A stretch of DNA of 64,000 bases from Hexactinellida sp. DTS-2022. Lineage: Eukaryota > Porifera > Hexactinellida. The stretch is taken from NCBI GenBank assembly GCA_028753945.1, contig JAPNXP010000005.1, positions 2,356,001-2,420,000 on the forward strand. The letters are read 5' to 3'. Both the position numbers and the translations under genes were made by a program. This document shows, piece after piece, positions 19,018 to 31,637 of the stretch (positions are counted from its first letter, which is position 1; every line of letters starts with the position of its first letter). The notes beneath the pieces were generated by a model. That model did no database searches and had not been told where the DNA came from. It saw nothing but the letters and a program-made list of their open reading frames with translations.

Positions 19018-22000
19018 TTAGCATTTCAAATTTCGATTGAGCTCAGAATCACCTGGTACAGATACCCTTTTCGCAGGACTAAAGACCGGGTCTTCGGAAT
19101 CAGACTGCGAAAGGGGAGAGGATGGAAGAGACACATCCATGGTACATGTATCCTGAGTGGAGTGCACTACATTACCCAAATGATTCTGGAATACCTCACG
19201 ATATACTACATTCTTAACCAAGGCTCCGCCGGATGAGGAGGGGGTACCGCCACAAACCATAAGTTTTAAGCCGGCAGGGTTTTGAACTCGGCTCAATGCA
19301 ACATATAGTTGGCCATGGCTAAAAATAGCATTCGGAGATGGTAGGAATATGCCCACATTTTCTAAACTCTGTCCTTGCCCTTTGTTAATGGTAATACAAA
19401 AGGCAGTACGAATAGGGAACTGCCTCCTTCTGAGCACAAACGGAAAGTCTGAGTCAGATGGAGTCATGGGAATGCGGGGAATAAAAACCCGTTTACCCTT
19501 ATGAACACCTGTAGCAATTTCAACGTCAATCATGTGATTCAGAAATGCTTTTACAGTTAACCGAGTGCCGTTACACATTCCTTGAGTCGGGTCAAGACTA
19601 CGCAATAAAATTATAGAAGCGTGAACCTTAAGGTACAGTCGGTGAGGAGGCAAACCATTTGGTGTAATAGAATTAGGAACTCAGTGGGGTGCATACCTGC
19701 CTGCTCCCCACCTACCGAGTCTGCGCTTAATAACGTGCTCGCTTCCCCAGGTATCAGGTCCATAACGTATTGATTTATAAACTCAGTGGTATCATTCTTA
19801 GGACACATCAAACTACGGCGAGAAATATAATCTGGATTATTATAGTTAACTTTAATATCGCCGTAAGTAGCAGCAACCAAATCAGAAACTGACTCGCCTG
19901 CTACTACGAATTTGTGGTCTACGTGAATAATATGATTCTCATCCTCGGGCTCAGTGACTTCTCCAACTCTCAAAAGGAATTCGGAGAAGTCACTAACTTG
20001 GGATGCGTCACCAGAAGAGAAATTACGGAGTCGCATGTTTATAGAGAGTTTAAGAACCTTAACATGACTCCAGAGAGGCGATCTGTTCAGACAGGCTGAC
20101 ACAACATCAGCTTCGGTCCCATGTCTGATTACAGGCAGTATTTGACGGAAATCACCTCCAAACACAATAACTTTGCCACCGAATGGGATATCGCATGAAC
20201 AGAGATCTCTCAATGTACGGTCGATACACTCTGCAGCATGTCTATGTGTCATAGGAGCCTCGTCCCAAACAAACAGTTTCGTGCGCTGAATTAACCTAGC
20301 TAAGGCGCTCTGTTTGGAAATACTGCAGACAGAGATTTCATTCAAATGGATAGGGACCTTCATCCTAGAGTGAACAGACCTACCACCCTGTAGGAGCAGA
20401 GCTGCTATACCGGATGAAGCCATTGCTAATGCTATATGACCCTGTGAACGGACCGTGGATAACAGCGTGTTATAAAGGAACGTTTTTCCGGTCCCTCCAG
20501 GTCCATCGATAAAGAATGCATTAGAGCACGAATTAGTATCGTTAACAGCTGCAATTATAATGTTATAAATACTCAACTGGTCAGCATTAAGTAGAGGCAA
20601 GTTTTCACTCACAATATCATTCTGTTCACTAACATTATAATCAAGCTCATCCCTAATGATACGCGATTCCTCATACGGATTACTCACATTAATAGGGATC
20701 GGCATACCTGGCTAGTCAGCTAAGGACTTTCCATGTTTCTGCAGTCGGTACTCAAGATCAAGCAATACACTATTTAAGATATGCTCGTCGAGTTCCACAT
20801 TAGGAAATACAGTTCTGGCACTACACAGGAAGTCCTCAGCGAAAGAGGGTTTGTACTTATCCCAGAGATCGAGCGGAAAAGATGTCTCAACAAACAGCAG
20901 AATAGTCACGAATAGCTGACGCAACTGTGCTGGCATAGAACAGGTAGCTTCCTCAGCCAAACACTGATCAACTTCCTGATCATCCTCCAGCAGACCTCGT
21001 CTCAGACATGCCTCCTTATAGGTGTCACAGACGGTGCCATCAGGGAGAGTACGGACGTCCTGAAAGCTCGTGCAACCTATGACATGGTTCAGCAGTATCC
21101 TTAGGTAGAAACGTGGTCCCTCCCCTGGATGAGCTGAGTACATACGGGCTATCACTTTACCATGTCCCTTAACTCTAAGTTTCCATTCACGCTTAGTTTT
21201 GTCCCACACAAACATGTCAGCGAAATTCGTGTAAGTGAGTTCTAGCCCTGCAGGGAATTTCTTATTACCTTCGAACCAAGCAGTTAGTGTGGTATGCTTC
21301 TGTCTGCTCAGAACATCTCCAATGTCCGCGTCCGCAGAGAAGACCACAGACTTCTCATTCTCAAGATGGAGAGCTAGCCTGACCACTTTGGGGAATTTAC
21401 CGTGAAGTTCAAAGGCGAATATACGGTAGCAAGCTTTCCGTGGCAGAGACGTATCGACCTTCTACGTAATTAGCGACCTCGTCCTAACGCTTAGGTAAGC
21501 TAGTATTCGCAGTTTCGCCTGAACTGAACTCTACAATGGCTCTATCGTGACCCTTGTACACATATTTGAAGAGATACTTAACAGCAGTAACTGTGGTACA
21601 AAGCTCTAAATTAATGTGCGCATTGTACTTCAACAGCAAATAGGGATTGTGTGCGACTACCCACCGATTGTCAAGAAGTGCTTTCCTTACTCGCACGCTA
21701 CGGCCATCATCCCTGCGGCGGTAATTAGGTTACCCATTATTAGCAGTGCTGGTCACGGAAGAAAATTCTTTCGGGAATCTCTTAGAGCATTTACCATCAC
21801 GCATGCAAGCGGCGCTTTTGTTAGACAAACCACATGGACCATGCATCATACAGTGCTTCACAATGTTATATAGCCTCGGTTTAAGAACTGGGTCCGGGAT
21901 CTCAGCACACACTATCTTATCATACGCAGAAGGGTCTCGCGGCTTATCCTCATCAGTAAGTATAATTATAATATGAGCATGGGGTAGGCCCCGCTTTTGG

Positions 22001-24233
22001 AACTCTATGGTATACACATAAGCAAGAGGCTTACCGAAAATGTGCTTTATGGTAATATCCCTCAGTAATTCACGCAGTTTAAGGCGAAAGACTCGAACTA
22101 TTAAATCAGGGCGATCGCTCGCTTTCTGATATAATAGCAGTGCGGACGTAATCTCCTCCCATTGTGGATTACAGGTAGATGTAATGAATAAGTCTGGCTT
22201 ACCATATTTCCTGACTATAGCCATAGAGTCCTGATACAGTTCAAACATTTGTCTGGGACTACCTGTGTAAGAGGAGGGGAGTATAATACTGCGTCCCAGC
22301 TCACCGGCGTCCGTGTCGCCTGAGGACAGAGCGTCAGCCAGACCGCTGTAGAGATCACTCCTGATCTGCCTCTGGTTGAACTTTATGTAGTTAAGTCTCT
22401 GCTGCTCTATCTTAGCGTACATATCCACCAGGTACTGATGGAACAGTCTCCCGAACACGTGCAGGTAGCTCAGGCTGCTCCGGACCATCAGTCTGTAGGA
22501 GTACTACTCCATCGGAGTGACGCAACCCTTTCCTCTGCTGTGAGGGAATTTAAGCCGCCAGCCATCCTCACCTAAGAGAAGCAGTATAAACAGTGTACAC
22601 TAATACATATGTAAATCAATCAGCAGTACTTACCTCGAGTGAATAGGAGCACATAGTGCAGGGGATCGTAGGCGCGGTGGATCTCGGTGATGCGCTGCAA
22701 GTCCCCACTCCGCGCGTGCAGGACAATGTCTCTGCTGGCTTCCAGCTCGTTATATCCGTCTCCAGGCATGATAACGGCGATCTCAGGTGCAGTGGGGGCG
22801 TTGTACCGACGGGGATCAGAGGCGCCGTCAGATCTAATCGTCATCCTCACGTCTGCACCTCCATGTTCTCGCATAACGTCTATTCCGTGTCTGAAGAATG
22901 AGACATAGGGATTGACCTCATGCAGCATAGCCTGTAGACACGGGAGCTCGGGTAGGGACGCCCCACCCAGACCCTGCTGTCGATACTCCGCTTCAGCCTC
23001 AGGGGTACCGTCATGGATGTATATCTGGGCAAATGCCGGGGCCTGTCCCTCTCTCGGCATGAGCTGTCCAATGTAGTGGTGTACAGTCCCATGAATTTGG
23101 AATGTGTACACTCCTCTCTTAGCATTGGCGAGCTGCTTATCCAGGTTAACTCCGAGCGAGGCGAAGGCAAGTGCAGAGTTGTACGCTCGGATGTTATCTC
23201 TGAAAGCTCTCCCTTTGGTGTCACCCGCTGTCAGCAAGTGAGCAAGCAGGTCAGGCGGCGTAGCTAAGGAGGGAAGAACAACCTTGGCCTGTCCACAACA
23301 GAGTGGAAACTTGGGTAATAATTTGGTGCTAGTGGATAATTTCTCACTTTCCCAGAATTTGGCTTCACAAAAAGTGCAGGAAAAAGTAATACTGCCAACT
23401 GAAAACTCGGCGCTAAAGTTATCAGCAACTTCACAGGCAGATTGTGACCGAGCTAAATTCAAAGCCGACTTAGAAATGAGGGAATTAGCATGCAACTCAA
23501 CCCTTTCCTGCATACGCTCAGCATGCTGCTCTGCTGTCTCGACCGACTGGTATTCCCTCTGAATATCGAGGCGAGCAGCATTTTGCTCGTCAGTCTGAGA
23601 CTCTAAATAGGTTGACTGGTATTCCCTCTTCTTATCGAGGCGAGCAGCAGTCTCCTCGTCCGTCTGAGACTCTAAATAGGAAGACTGGTATTCCCTCTGA
23701 TTATCGAGGCGAGCAGCAGTTTGCTCGTCAGTCTGAGACTCTAAGTAGGTTGACTGGTATTCCCTCTGATTATCGAGGCGTGCATCAGTTTGCTCGTCAG
23801 TCTGAGTCTCTAAATAGGCCAACTGGTATTCCCTCTTCTTTTCGAGGCGCGCAGCAGTTTGCTCGTCAGTCTGAGTCTCTAAATAGGCCAACTGGTATTC
23901 CCTCTTCTTATCGAGGCGCGCAGCAGTTTGCTCGTCAGTCTGAGTCTCTAAATAGGTTGACTGGTATTCCCTCTTCTTATCGATGCGCGCAGCAGTTTGC
24001 TCGTAGGTCTGAGACTCTAAATAGGTCGACTGGTATTCCCTCTTCTTTTCGAGGCGCGCGTACCGGTCTCTCTCCGACTCTCCATCTCGTCGAGAAGACT
24101 GAAGTTGTCTTTGCGTGTCGAGACGGAGTCGGGTCTGCTCAGGAGTCTCACTGGCTCGCTCCCAACGCTTCCGATCAGCCGGAGTTTTAAATCTGTCCCC
24201 CCCCTGAATCCCTGGCTTCCGTTTTGGAGGCAT
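19018..24233 (-). pseudogene. Helitron RepHel: HUH Rep endonuclease plus PIF1-family helicase
   Basis: Starts at 24233 (MPPKRKPGIQGG). Order: eight or nine 23-residue charged repeats (residues ~55-230); a Cys segment (CTFCEAKFWESE...LCCGQAKVVLP); DPLHYVLLFTRG, where a 62-bp intron splices to GEDGW; Rep with TCNPQWEEIT, the HUH pair in GLPHAHII, and two Tyr in KYLFKYVYKG; SF1 helicase with GPGGTGKT (Walker A), VWDEAPM (Walker B), FGGDFRQILPV, and C-terminal INKGQGQSL and HGQLYVALSRV. It nicks and unwinds DNA for rolling-circle transposition. Breaks: stops at about 22503, 21728, 21485 and 20713, and single-base frameshifts near 21443 and 19680. The domains are otherwise well kept. Confidence 0.93.
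22572..22633 (-). other. 62-bp intron in the Helitron RepHel gene
   Basis: Donor GTAAGT after TCGAG and acceptor TTCTCTTAG. Joining restores LLFTRG-EDGWRLKFP, the expected Helitron motif. Without splicing the frame ends within a few codons. Confidence 0.85.
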
Positions 24234-24400
24234 AATAATTTAATCTAATTCGTCAATGTAAAGAAAAAAAATGTATGTTCTGAAAAAAGAAGTATTTATA
24301 GTCAGGCATACTAAAAGAAAAACATGCAATGTAATACAGGCACAAATGATTGGTTAGCTGAATTTATTTTCAATCAATCAGATTGCAGCCTCATAAAATC
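24234..24400 (-). promoter_or_regulatory. Helitron promoter, complete copy
   Basis: TATAAATA (24293-24300 inverted) lies about 60 bp upstream of the RepHel ATG at 24233. CCAAT-type AACCAATCA and the TGATTGATTG block are farther out. Shared with 780-960 and 17958-18126. Confidence 0.65.
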
Positions 24401-24640
24401 TTTCTATTAAAAACCCTCGAATTTAATTGGACGACATTTTTTGTCACCTTCAAATGTTAATATTTCTCTTCAAAAACCAATAGATCGTTGTCGCTGTACA
24501 AAATTACCCCTGTATACAAATTTTCAGCTTTCTGGGACTCGTAGTCTTTTCAATTAATTCTGGACAAACACACACACACACACACACACACAAACAAACA
24601 CACAAACACACAAACAACAATTTCGCTTTTAATATATAGA

Positions 24641-25094
24641 TTAATTCAGTCTGTATTTAAGATTTAGTCACGCTTCCAATCTGTTTATAGGGGTTATCGA
24701 GTGTGCTGAATTCAAATATTGTAGGGAAATTCATTTTAAACTAATTGTTATTCTAAATACTTAAACTTAATAAATGTAGATGTACATTGAAATTGCTGTT
24801 AAATTATTTATACATTTAATGATTATTTAAACACCTTGAAGCGTTGAAGACAGTTAGAAAAAAATACAAAATTGCAGCTGTGTCGACAGCATGTTCTTTT
24901 GGAGGCACTATCAATTAACCAGCCATCAAATATAGTGCCTCCAAAGGAAAATGCTGTCGGCACAGCTCCAATTTGGGATTTTAGATTCGGGTAGGTCAAG
25001 TTATGGTCGTTGGCGGCGAATTTTATTAACTATATTTTCCACCTCGACTCACCTGAATTAATTTCTTTCTAATTAATATTTCAGAAAATTTCAA
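24641..25094. other. Spacer containing a 103-bp foldback
   Basis: No gene. It contains the palindromic element at 24870-24972; otherwise AT-rich and featureless up to the FAR1-like MULE target duplication. Confidence 0.5.
24870..24972. repeat. Foldback of about 40-bp arms and 20-bp loop
   Basis: Arms contain CAGCTGTGTCGACAGCAT and TTGGAGGCACTAT on the left, and ATAGTGCCTCCAA and ATGCTGTCGGCACAGCT on the right. No coding or clear target duplication. It is probably a tiny MITE or hairpin element. Confidence 0.75.
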
Positions 25095-25103
25095 TTGATC
25101 TTT
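25095..25103. repeat. 9-bp target-site duplication (left)
   Basis: TTGATCTTT, identical to 30220-30228. Nine base pairs is the usual duplication length of MULEs. Confidence 0.92.
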
Positions 25104-25405
25104 GAGCTATCTTATATGTAGACCGTCTAGATCTAGACGGTCTACAAAATCTGTAGACCACCTTCAGAAATTGTATCAAACCTTGACTAAGAGCGTGTAT
25201 ATTAATACGGTCTACAAAATTATAGACGGTCTACAAAATCTGTAGACCACATTCAGAAATTATTTGAAGTTTATTTAAACTACTAAGTGTTCAAAAATAT
25301 ATTGCAAAAACATATGGAATGTCGAATATGCATAAAGGATTGTTGTTATAAACAAATCTATAATCTATAAATGTTTCTAATTGATAATTTGACAATATTT
25401 CAAAC
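25104..25405. repeat. Left TIR of the FAR1-like MULE
   Basis: About 302 bp, the inverse of 29914-30219. The outer part contains two nested palindromic GTAGACCGTCTA-type sites, likely transposase binding sites. Confidence 0.9.
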
Positions 25406-25424
25406 ATAATTCACTATCTACAAA

Positions 25425-28068
25425 ATGGACTACGTTGATGCTTATATGAACGACATATCACACCAATTCTTTAACAACAATTTGCGAAATTGCATTATTG
25501 GTCCATTAAATAACGTTGTGAGTGAAGATATCAGGTATGGTGATCGTGATCCTCCTTTTTATCCATATGCTTCGAAATTTCCTCCCATTCCTGAAGACTA
25601 CTATAATATTTCTCAAAATTCAAGCGATCAATCTCTTGACGCAGATCCAAGTATCTACTCTCCAGATGATATCAATCTAAACACTGATAACCAGGTCCAA
25701 CCTGGTATGGATAATCATTTACTCTTGAAACAGAAATCGATCACTCACAGTCACAGCAGCATATGCTTAGTAATGAAATGAATAGAAAATGCACAAAACG
25801 GGCCGAGACGAAAATTTTTGATAAAAAAGAGATTCAGGTACCCGATGGATTTCCGATCGGACCCTGGATTAGCTTTGATGAAGCGAAAAATGTAATACAA
25901 AAGTGGGCATTTGATTTTAGTTTGGGTGGAGGAAGGTTTAAGATGATTATTGGATCCTTTAAGAAGGCTAATTCGGCGAGAGGGGATCAAAGAAGATTAA
26001 TATGTTCACGTTCAAAGCAAAACAAAGCTAAAGCTGACCTTCGCAGAACATCTTCTGATAAGTGTAATTGCCCATATTATATAGTAATTGAAGAATGCAT
26101 TGAAGGTTGGAAAATCTTCAGTGGTCATTTCTTTCATAATCATGAATTAATTCTAACCACAGGATCTAGCCTTTCACAGAGTTCATTGCGTTTCATTCCT
26201 GACCAGCTAATCGAAATTGGAGAAATTTGTAAAAGAGCAGGATATTCTCCAGCACTTATCAACCGTGTGCTACAAAGTGAATCTTTTCACCTAAATATTG
26301 AAATTTCTTGGAATTATAATGATATCTATAACTATTTCAAGCCTTCTTCGAAAGAAAAATGGTTTGACGCTACCAACTTTGTTGAATATTTGCACAAACG
26401 TAATTTGAGTAAGAATCTGTTCTGTGCTACAGTTACAGATATAGACGGGTGCTTAATTAGGGCATTTTGGATTTTCGAGAATAGTATTCAAACATGGGCA
26501 CAAGGTGGTGATCAAAATCCTCTTTGATTTGATACGAGCCATGCTACAAACAGGTATGGACTGAGATTCGCAGATATGGACACCGTAGACAAACATGGAA
26601 GGACTATAATTTTAGCATGTGCGTTGATATTTGACGAGACTGAAGAATCATTTATTTGGATTTTCGAACAATTTTTGAGAGGATTTCACATGGCACCAAG
26701 TACGATAGTTACCGATGGTGACCCGGCAATGCATTAGCTATAACGAAGATTCTTCCATCTACTAACCACTCTTTGTGTACTTGGCATATCTCACAAAATA
26801 TTTGCTCTCATATGAGGCCTCTGTTGGGTTCTCATTTTAAGGATTTTATTAAGAAATGGTGGATCATATGCAAACGTCAAGACTATAATTCAATTGACTC
26901 CTTTGACCAAGAGTGAAATGAATTATTGAAAATAGTTTACAACTCCAATAAAAATGATGAACCAATTCCATGGTTAAAATCGCTTTACGAAAAACGATAT
27001 AAATGGGCTGTGAGGTGGACGTGGCAATTTCAGACACGTGGAATAATTTCAACGCAGAGAAGCGAATCAGTTCACTTTGCAATCAAGGGTTTTTTGACAG
27101 CACACACTCTCTTAACTGAACTTGTTGCAAAGCTTGATCAGTATCAAGTAACTATTTCTGAAAAAGGTGAAGGGAATGCAACCAGACTTGCACTTAAACA
27201 GGCTTCACAGAATGCACCAACTCACCCCATTAAAGCTAGTTTTTCAAAAATTTCACCTTATGCAAGATCATTAATTGAAGTACAGATATCTATGTGCTTA
27301 AACTATGATATCATCGCTGAGGAGGATGGGGATAGCCTAGGAAAAGTATACTCCGTCAAATCAAATCTCCATCATTCTCTTAACCGATCAGTTATGGGCA
27401 GTGGAAATGATTTATGTCAGCATAGTCAAAATGAAGCGTCAATAAGTGCAACAATTTTAAAACACGATTTAGGGATAGAGCAAGATAGTCTAAACGTTGA
27501 GAAGTTAAGAAAAACAACTTTAACAACGTGCACTTGTTTATTTCCCAATTCTTATGGCCTTCCATGCAGGCATATGTTATGGATTTATCGTCAAAAACAA
27601 ATTGAATGCATTCCCACTAGTGTTGTCGCGCCTATATGGTTCATAGCTTCCAATATTGAAGTTGAGCACCAAGTTTTGGACCATAATTCCAATTCATTTA
27701 TTCAAGAATGTGGTGTACCAATGTTGACTCCTGATGAAAAGTACCTGTTAATGTGTTCTGAGTTTAGAAGCATTGCCGAAAAGGCAAAGTACAATGAAGA
27801 AAATTTCAAACTATTCCGGGATACTATTCAAAAGTTAGCTGACAATTTTCAATTTATGAACTTAAACGAACAAAACTCAGCTAGAGAAATTCAAGATCTT
27901 TCCAGTATTGTTGAGCAAACTGATAACGAACCTTCACGAAGAATGATTTTAAATCCGAAAACTGCAAAAAAAGTTGGGAGACCTAAAGGCAAAAGAATAC
28001 TTAACCCAGTGTTGTCCAAGAAAAGGAATAACCGGATGCGGAAAAAGAGTAAAACAATGATTAACTAA
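25425..28068 (+). pseudogene. MULE transposase of the FAR1-like type with SWIM zinc finger
   Basis: Starts MDYVDAYMNDISHQF 20 bp inside the TIR. It shifts frame at about 25735 into the FAR1-type DNA-binding segment (FPIGPWISFDEA, CNCPYYI, GHFFHNHEL), then the DDE core: first Asp in FDTSHATNRYG, second in TDGDPAM, then CTWHISQN, and the third-site Glu in TQRSESVH. The SWIM finger is CTCLFPNSYGLPCRHML, followed by a basic tail (GRPKGK). Breaks: stop at 26525, frameshift near 26735, stop near 26915. FAR1-like MULEs are cut-and-paste transposases, and the plant FHY3/FAR1 factors derive from relatives. Confidence 0.9.
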
Positions 28069-29826
28069 GCCATCTAACCGGTTATCTATTTTTTCTTCTA
28101 TCATTAATATTGTCTATTTTTCTGTTCGTACGGATCCAATTATACACTGATCATGTGCGTCTATCTAACTCAATTAAACAAAGATTATCGACATTCTCAA
28201 TTTATACAATCGCCACCTGATTTTAGGGGATTTAATATTTAACAAACTCGCTTCGATTGCTTGTGCTGCGCCTGCGCACCTGCGGACACTTCGACACCTC
28301 ATCTACTCCAATCAACAAATAATGTTTGTTTATTTTAAATATCTTACATAACCGTGAAAGCAGGCCGTTAATAAAATTACTTGCTATCATCGGCGTACAC
28401 GGCAATAATACAATACCTCAATTTCACTAATGTTACTACAATTTATTTTCTAAATCAATTCTATTTTGTTTTAGTTGGTAAATATGTTTACTGCAGGAAA
28501 ATTAGTAGTTAATTAACATTCACATATATAATCATGCCCTGAGTGCTAGAGTGTGATCAATTGAATTTAAAAGAGCAGGGATACATTTCAATACCACTAA
28601 ATTTGAATTTTGTTATATGATCCACAAGTGCGTTTTCAAGACGAAATATCACCCTAAGACATGTTCTATGCGCTAAGTTTTGTGTTCTCGATCAAAATTC
28701 GAATGCTTTATTGTGAATCCCCTGTACAATGACAAATATTTGGTCAACAACTTGAAAAGGACATAACTCGGAGCCGTCTTAGCTATTAACATAAACTCTG
28801 GTTACTTCCTTGCTTGCTATCGTTACCTCAGATTATTATCAGTGTCTCTAATTCTAAGTGTTAAATGGAAACATATCTAGAAAATAATATGTGTAATTCG
28901 AAGTAACGCTCCCAGGGTCGATTGGCTAGTGGTCAATTCGGGCGAAGGCGAAGTCCGAATTTTCTGTCATTATGGGCGCAAATAAATTTTACATAAATAA
29001 CGGCCTTTTTGAACAAGATATTATCACACCATAAAAATATTGGTTGTAATAAGTAAACAAAATAAAAATTGTCATTGCTGCTTGCTTCCAACGTCTAATT
29101 AAGTAGGCTGATTCCGAATTTGCATTGCCAACAACACCAAATAAATTTCAAATATAGCACGTGGTCTTTTGACAAAGTTCTACTACATGTGAATAACTCA
29201 AAGATCAATTCAACCAGCTGTGCAATAGCTATATACTATATGACAGGATTGTCAAAAGTTCAGGTCATGAATTGAAGTGAACCGTGTTTTGAGTGACCTG
29301 AGACGATTTTGTTAATTACCTGAACACACTTGAACTTACCTGAAATTATTTTTGAATGACCTGTATGATCTGAATGATCAGAAATGACCTGAAAAGGCCC
29401 TGAAGGGTACCTGAAAAAGACCTGAAGGAAGTTAATGAATTGTACTGACCAGACCTGACCTTACCGGATCAAATTTTTAAAAGACCTGACCTGACCTGAG
29501 TTAAAAACAGGAGCTAGATGGGAATATGATTCGTTTAGCTTCGAGGGACAGAATCGCTAGACTACTAAATGGGCCCCCTAGCCGCCCCTATGTATATAAT
29601 TTGAGCTCAACATCAATGGCTCTTATATTAGAATTAAGTTGTATTATCACAATTTTAATGAAATCTAAATGTATGATTATTTCGCATTAAGATCTCTAAT
29701 GATATTGTTTGCGATCTTAAACTACACTCCAGTTAACAACTAATTTTTTAAAAATAATTTATTCGGGAATAAAGAATCGTTACTCTTATCTAAATTGTAT
29801 TTAGAAAGACAAGTCAAAATTTGATA
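28069..29826. other. Non-coding interior of the FAR1-like MULE
   Basis: No gene seen. It includes a GC-rich patch with hairpin potential (28240-28305) and a degenerate simple repeat of ACCTGA at about 29260-29510. Confidence 0.5.
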
Positions 29827-30219
29827 CAAGATTTGATACAATTTCTGAATGTGATCTACAGATTTTGTAGACCGTCTATAATTTTGTAGACCGTAATAAT
29901 ATACACGCTCTTAGTTTGAAATATTGTCAAATTATCAATTAGAAACATTTATAGATTATAGATTTGTTTATAACAACAATCCTTTATGCATTGTTTTTGC
30001 AATATATTTTTGAACACTTAGTAGTTTAAATAAACTTCAAATAATTTCTGAATGTGGTCTACAGATTTTGTAGACCGTCTATAATTTTGTAGACCGTATT
30101 AATATACACGCTCTTAGTCAAGGTTTGATACAATTTCTGAAGGTGGTCTACAGATTTTGTAGACCGTCTATAATTTTGTAGACCGTCTAGATCTAGACGG
30201 TCTACATATAAGATAGCTC
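29827..30219. repeat. Right TIR of the FAR1-like MULE with an extra subterminal unit
   Basis: 29914-30219 is the inverse of the left TIR. The adjoining 29827-29913 repeats an internal piece of the TIR again (TTTTGTAGACCGTCTATAAT ... ACACGCTCTTAG), a partial tandem duplication. Confidence 0.85.
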
Positions 30220-30228
30220 TTGATCTTT
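30220..30228. repeat. 9-bp target-site duplication (right)
   Basis: TTGATCTTT, identical to 25095-25103. Confidence 0.92.
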
Positions 30229-30321
30229 ATACCTGAAACCATATACGGCGTATTAGTTTCCTGATTGCAGTATCATAATTTTGAATTAATAATAATGTCA
30301 TAAATGCTTTAGTTAGTATAA

Positions 30322-31478
30322 CCAGGGACTTCTTTAATATAGGGACTGTAAACTTCGTTTTACTGTAAAATTTGCTTAGGCTTAAAACAGTATAGTTGCT
30401 TATTGATTTCCCGTAATCCGCTAATGCTAGACACAGGAAATGTATTATTGTCGTATAGGAAGTCATATTTTGGGAGTCCAACGGTCATATTGGTGTTTCG
30501 AAAATATCTGTGGAATGTAAGTTATGCGATGTTCACACCTTTCCATATATGGTAATATTGTTAAAATCTCGAAATTAGTTAACTTTATCCATATGAAATT
30601 TATTATTGGCGAATGGGAAATGGGAATTCATATTTAGGGACTCAGTAGATAACATTGATTACCTAAGGCGTTCCCCTTAGCCTATATTATTATTTGGCAC
30701 TCTCCACAGGAGGATTGCCCCGACCCTGTTTTGTAGTTTAGCTAATTCTTACCTGTCAGATATCTGTAATTATGTTGTTTATTCAAATCTTAATAAGTTT
30801 CTTTCAAATCTATTCCTTTTTATATCTATTCCTTTGGCCTGACCGCTTCCGCCGCCCCTGCTAATGATTATGATAAATAAATTAAGATAATAAATAATCC
30901 CATACATAATCCCATACTCTGAATTTATTTATCATAATCATGATAAATAAATTCCGGTCAGGCCAAAGGAATGGATATTAAAAGGAATAGATTTGAAGGA
31001 AACTTATCAAGATTTTTTAATAAACAACATATTTATATATATCTGATAGGTAAGAATTAGCTAAACAAAAAAACAGGGTCTGGGCAATCCTCCTGTGGAG
31101 AGTGCCAAATAATAATATAGGCTAAGGGGAACGCCTTAGGTAATCAATGTTATCTACTGAGTCCCTAAATAAGAATTCCCATTTCCCATTCGCCAATAAT
31201 AGATTTCATATGGATAAAGTTAACTAATTTCGAGATTTTAACAATATTACCATATATGGAAAGGTGTGAACATCGCATAACTAACATTCCACAGATATTT
31301 TCGAAAAACCAATATGACCATTGGACTCCCAAAATACGACTTCCTATACGACAATAATACATTTCCTGTGTCTAGCATTATCGGATTACGGGATATCAAT
31401 AAGTAACAATACTGTGTTAGGCCTACGCTAATTTACCGTAAACGAAGTTTACAGTCCCTATATTAAAGAAGTCCCTGG
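30322..31478. mobile_element. Large foldback element: two 523-bp arms, 111-bp spacer
   Basis: The left arm 30322-30844 starts CCAGGGACTTCTTTAATATA and the right arm 30956-31478 ends with its inverse, GAAGTCCCTGG. Arms are highly similar along their whole length with scattered mismatches and small indels. The spacer has its own palindrome (ATTATGATAAATAAATT and inverse). Flanks TATAA and TATGA may be an imperfect duplication. No coding. Open frames on both arms are shadows. Confidence 0.88.
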
Positions 31479-31637
31479 TATGACCTTACAAGTTTCTGAT
31501 GATTAATTGATCATGATAATAACCATTTACATTACATGATATACTAATTTAGGCAATATATATATTGACTTTTAATCTAAATCGCCTTAAAACTCATTTG
31601 TACTAAAGATCTATTTATTTTTATTCATTAAATATTC

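Larger units (their letters stand above)
18969..24640 (-). mobile_element. Complete Helitron (about 5.7 kb)
   Basis: The 5' tip at 24640 reads TCTATATATTAAAAGCG on the minus strand, with A outside (T at 24641 on +). The 3' tip at 18969 reads CTAA with T outside, preceded by a TGTTG/CAACA hairpin about 5 bp inside. TC...CTRR ends, a 3' hairpin and insertion between A and T are the Helitron hallmarks. The single gene encodes Rep and Helicase. It is damaged but recent. Confidence 0.92.
25104..30219 (+). mobile_element. FAR1-like MULE transposon, complete (5.1 kb)
   Basis: TIRs of about 300 bp start GAGCTATCTTATATGTAGAC and are rich in the palindromic block TAGACCGTCTAGATCTAGAC plus repeated CAAAATCTGTAGACCA motifs. 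A perfect 9-bp duplication flanks it. One transposase pseudogene occupies 25425-28068, and about 1.8 kb of non-coding DNA follows. Well-matched TIRs indicate a fairly recent insertion. Confidence 0.93.

Noticed and set aside
23612-24190. Long + strand open frame of 192 codons with regular repeats
   Set aside because: It is antisense to the RepHel 69-bp repeats; the minus frame holds the recognisable protein.
30227-31362. Frames in the foldback arms
   Set aside because: Appear in both arms as mirror images, lack family motifs and are interrupted differently in each arm.
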